NCBI GenBank assembly: GCA_938038825.1
Contig: CALHST010000021.1
Span: 1 to 7,092, forward strand
DNA from: an uncultured Paracoccaceae bacterium
GTDB lineage: Bacteria > Pseudomonadota > Alphaproteobacteria > Rhodobacterales > Rhodobacteraceae
DNA length: 7,092 nt
Direction of reading: 5' to 3'
Position 1 is the stretch's first letter, and every line of letters begins with the position of its first letter. Position numbers and translations under genes: made by a program. Below the pieces are notes generated by a model, which saw only the letters and a list, made by a program, of their open reading frames with translations, did no database searches and was not told the origin of the DNA. Shown piece after piece: positions 5,789-7,092 of the stretch.

Positions 5789-7092
5789 TCATTGTGTAGG
5801 GGCCTCTGCCTGGGCGCGTTCATCCCGTCGCCAAATCCCATAGAGGAGCCGTTTAAACGCCGCATAGGTTTCATCAAAGGTCGCGCGGCCCCGCATATAT
5901 GTATTGCGATTAAAGTCCCGGTAATCGGCTTCATAGATACCATTTACGCTTTCGCCAGCCTGCCCAATCAGCGCCGTGAAATCCTGCCGGAACGGGGACA
6001 GAGTATGTCCCATATAGGCCTGCATGAGGCTGGCCATTTCCGTTTGCTGTGCGGGGTCAAATCGCGTGATGACAGCTTGCACAGCATCCCATTCAAAATT
6101 GATCTCAGGACGACCCAGCGCACGGGCGGCCATGTTTTCCCCCTCTTCGATCGAGGAAAACGTGGCGTGCAACATATCAAAAAAGCGCCCCGTACTATCA
6201 AATTCCACAAAGGACGCACCCAGTGGCACCAAGAGGATGTCTGTGGCGGCCAATCCATTGATTGTCAGATATCCCAGGGCAGGGGGCGTATCGATGAAAA
6301 TCAGATCATATTCATCCAGCAAGCCATCCTCTTCCAAGGCTTCACCAAGCGCATCCCACAGCTTCCAGGACCGCGCGGCCATGCGCCATACTGGGATCTG
6401 AAATTCAGACCAATAAAGGTTCAGCTGGGCCCCAATCAGATCGATATTGGGCCAGTGCGTCTTCTGGATGACATCTTGCGCGCGCACATCCATGGCCGCA
6501 GTCAGCGTCTCATCAAAGGGCAGGGGGCTTTCCCCGCGATCCATCCGGCGCTGATTTTCTGAGCGCAGGTGCTGGCCATAATGGCGGGCCAAGAGAGGGA
6601 AAACCGTTTGCCATTCATCCGCGACCTGCGCGCCAAAAATGGATGTCATGGATCCCTGACTATCAAGATCCACGACGAGAACTTTATAGCCATCCAGCGC
6701 AGCACTCATTGCAAGATGTGTACAGGTCGATGTCTTTCCAACCCCACCCTTGAAGTTGGCGACAGCGACGATTTTTGCAGGCAACCCTTCGGGGCGGTAA
6801 GGCAGATATTCTTTGGCCTTGGATCCTTCTTGACCAAAGAACGCCCGCAGGCGCAACACTTCGTCCAGGCTGAACCATTTTGCCCCGCCATCTGTTTCTG
6901 TCACCCCTTGTGGCAGATCAGGATTTTGACGCAGGACTCGACGGAAATGGGCCGGGGCAACAGGGATCAGATAGCGGGTGATTTCCCAAGTTGAAAAGGG
7001 CCGTAAATGGCGGACCCCAGAGTCATCAAGACCACGTCCCGATAGATCGCTACGCCCCTGAGCGCAGGCCTTTGCCAGATTGGCAAGACCGT
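5789..7092 (-). CDS. parA: ParA/RepA-type plasmid partition ATPase (5' end outside window)
   Basis: The frame is open from the right edge to the TGA at 5791-5789, giving 433 visible residues; the true start is beyond 7092. The first 100 or so visible residues form the N-terminal DNA-binding region of large type I ParA/RepA proteins: FSTWEITRYLIPVAPAHFRR, then RQNPDLPQG and WFSLDEVLRLR. Such regions usually autoregulate the par operon. The ATPase follows, with the deviant Walker A KGGVGKT at 114-120, the Walker A' VVDLDSQG (D141, D143) and the Walker B LIFIDTPP (D267). The protein uses ATP-dependent nucleoid binding to move ParB-parS complexes. A GTG at 6904 could be called as a start, but it would delete the DNA-binding region, so it is rejected. 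The gene leads the operon with parB; its promoter lies outside the window. Confidence 0.93.
   Translation of the reverse strand, partial: GLANLAKACAQGRSDLSGRGLDDSGVRHLRPFSTWEITRYLIPVAPAHFRRVLRQNPDLPQGVTETDGGAKWFSLDEVLRLRAFFGQEGSKAKEYLPYRPEGLPAKIVAVANFKGGVGKTSTCTHLAMSAALDGYKVLVVDLDSQGSMTSIFGAQVADEWQTVFPLLARHYGQHLRSENQRRMDRGESPLPFDETLTAAMDVRAQDVIQKTHWPNIDLIGAQLNLYWSEFQIPVWRMAARSWKLWDALGEALEEDGLLDEYDLIFIDTPPALGYLTINGLAATDILLVPLGASFVEFDSTGRFFDMLHATFSSIEEGENMAARALGRPEINFEWDAVQAVITRFDPAQQTEMASLMQAYMGHTLSPFRQDFTALIGQAGESVNGIYEADYRDFNRNTYMRGRATFDETYAAFKRLLYGIWRRDERAQAEAPTQ

Noticed and set aside
4717..5943. A 408-residue version of ParB starting at 5943
   Set aside because: The extra 69 residues overlap the 3' end of parA in another frame, show no ParB features and pass through the parS palindrome. 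The ATG at 5736 has a strong GGAGGGG site.
5792..6562. 256-codon open frame on the plus strand opposite parA
   Set aside because: It lies entirely antisense to the well-supported parA ATPase region, has no recognisable domain and looks like a codon-bias shadow.
5789..6904. ParA starting at GTG 6904
   Set aside because: The frame is open to the window edge, and the residues upstream (FSTWEITRYLIPV and following) form a conserved N-terminal DNA-binding region, so the start is outside the window.
1..7092. CRISPR arrays, tRNA or rRNA genes, insertion sequences
   Set aside because: I saw no regularly spaced repeats, cloverleaf or rRNA-like segments, transposase genes or terminal inverted repeats on either strand.

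Overview
The window looks like part of an extrachromosomal replicon (plasmid or chromid) of an alphaproteobacterium, most likely a marine Rhodobacterales (roseobacter-type) species. The grounds are a ParA with an N-terminal DNA-binding region, a RepB-like ParB with matching parS palindromes, and an exosortase E/CPBP-protease fusion of a type I know from this order. GC content is moderate by eye. The assignment is inference; no rRNA or other taxonomic marker is present.

Layout, left to right. Positions 1-1758 (+) hold a tightly spaced surface-glycan cluster: the 3' end of an unidentified gene, a GtrA-family flippase-like membrane protein, and a GtrB/DPM1-like family 2 glycosyltransferase. The last two overlap by 4 bases. 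A hairpin at 1765-1800 lies between this operon and a convergent gene. Positions 1821-2657 (-) encode a 2-oxoglutarate/Fe(II) dioxygenase with an intact His-Asp-His-Arg set. A divergent intergenic region (2658-3011) carries a palindrome, a possible 44-codon ORF and the control region for the next gene. Positions 3012-4637 (+) encode the exosortase E/CPBP protease fusion, with both catalytic sets complete. Positions 4717-7092 (-) carry a parA-parB partition operon, with parA running off the right edge. One 16-bp palindromic parS-type site lies between parA and parB and a near-identical one just downstream of parB.

How the parts may work together: GtrA and GtrB would move and make a polyprenyl-phosphate sugar for surface glycan decoration. 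The exosortase would process and anchor C-terminally tagged proteins at the envelope, a system class usually found with exopolysaccharide production. The dioxygenase could hydroxylate a protein or small molecule. The ParAB/parS cassette would keep the replicon stably inherited. No replicase gene is visible and no VPEID-CTERM substrate was found, so both are expected elsewhere. The most notable items are the double-protease fusion without its substrate, the two-site parS arrangement around parB, and the small ORF that overlaps the exosortase start.
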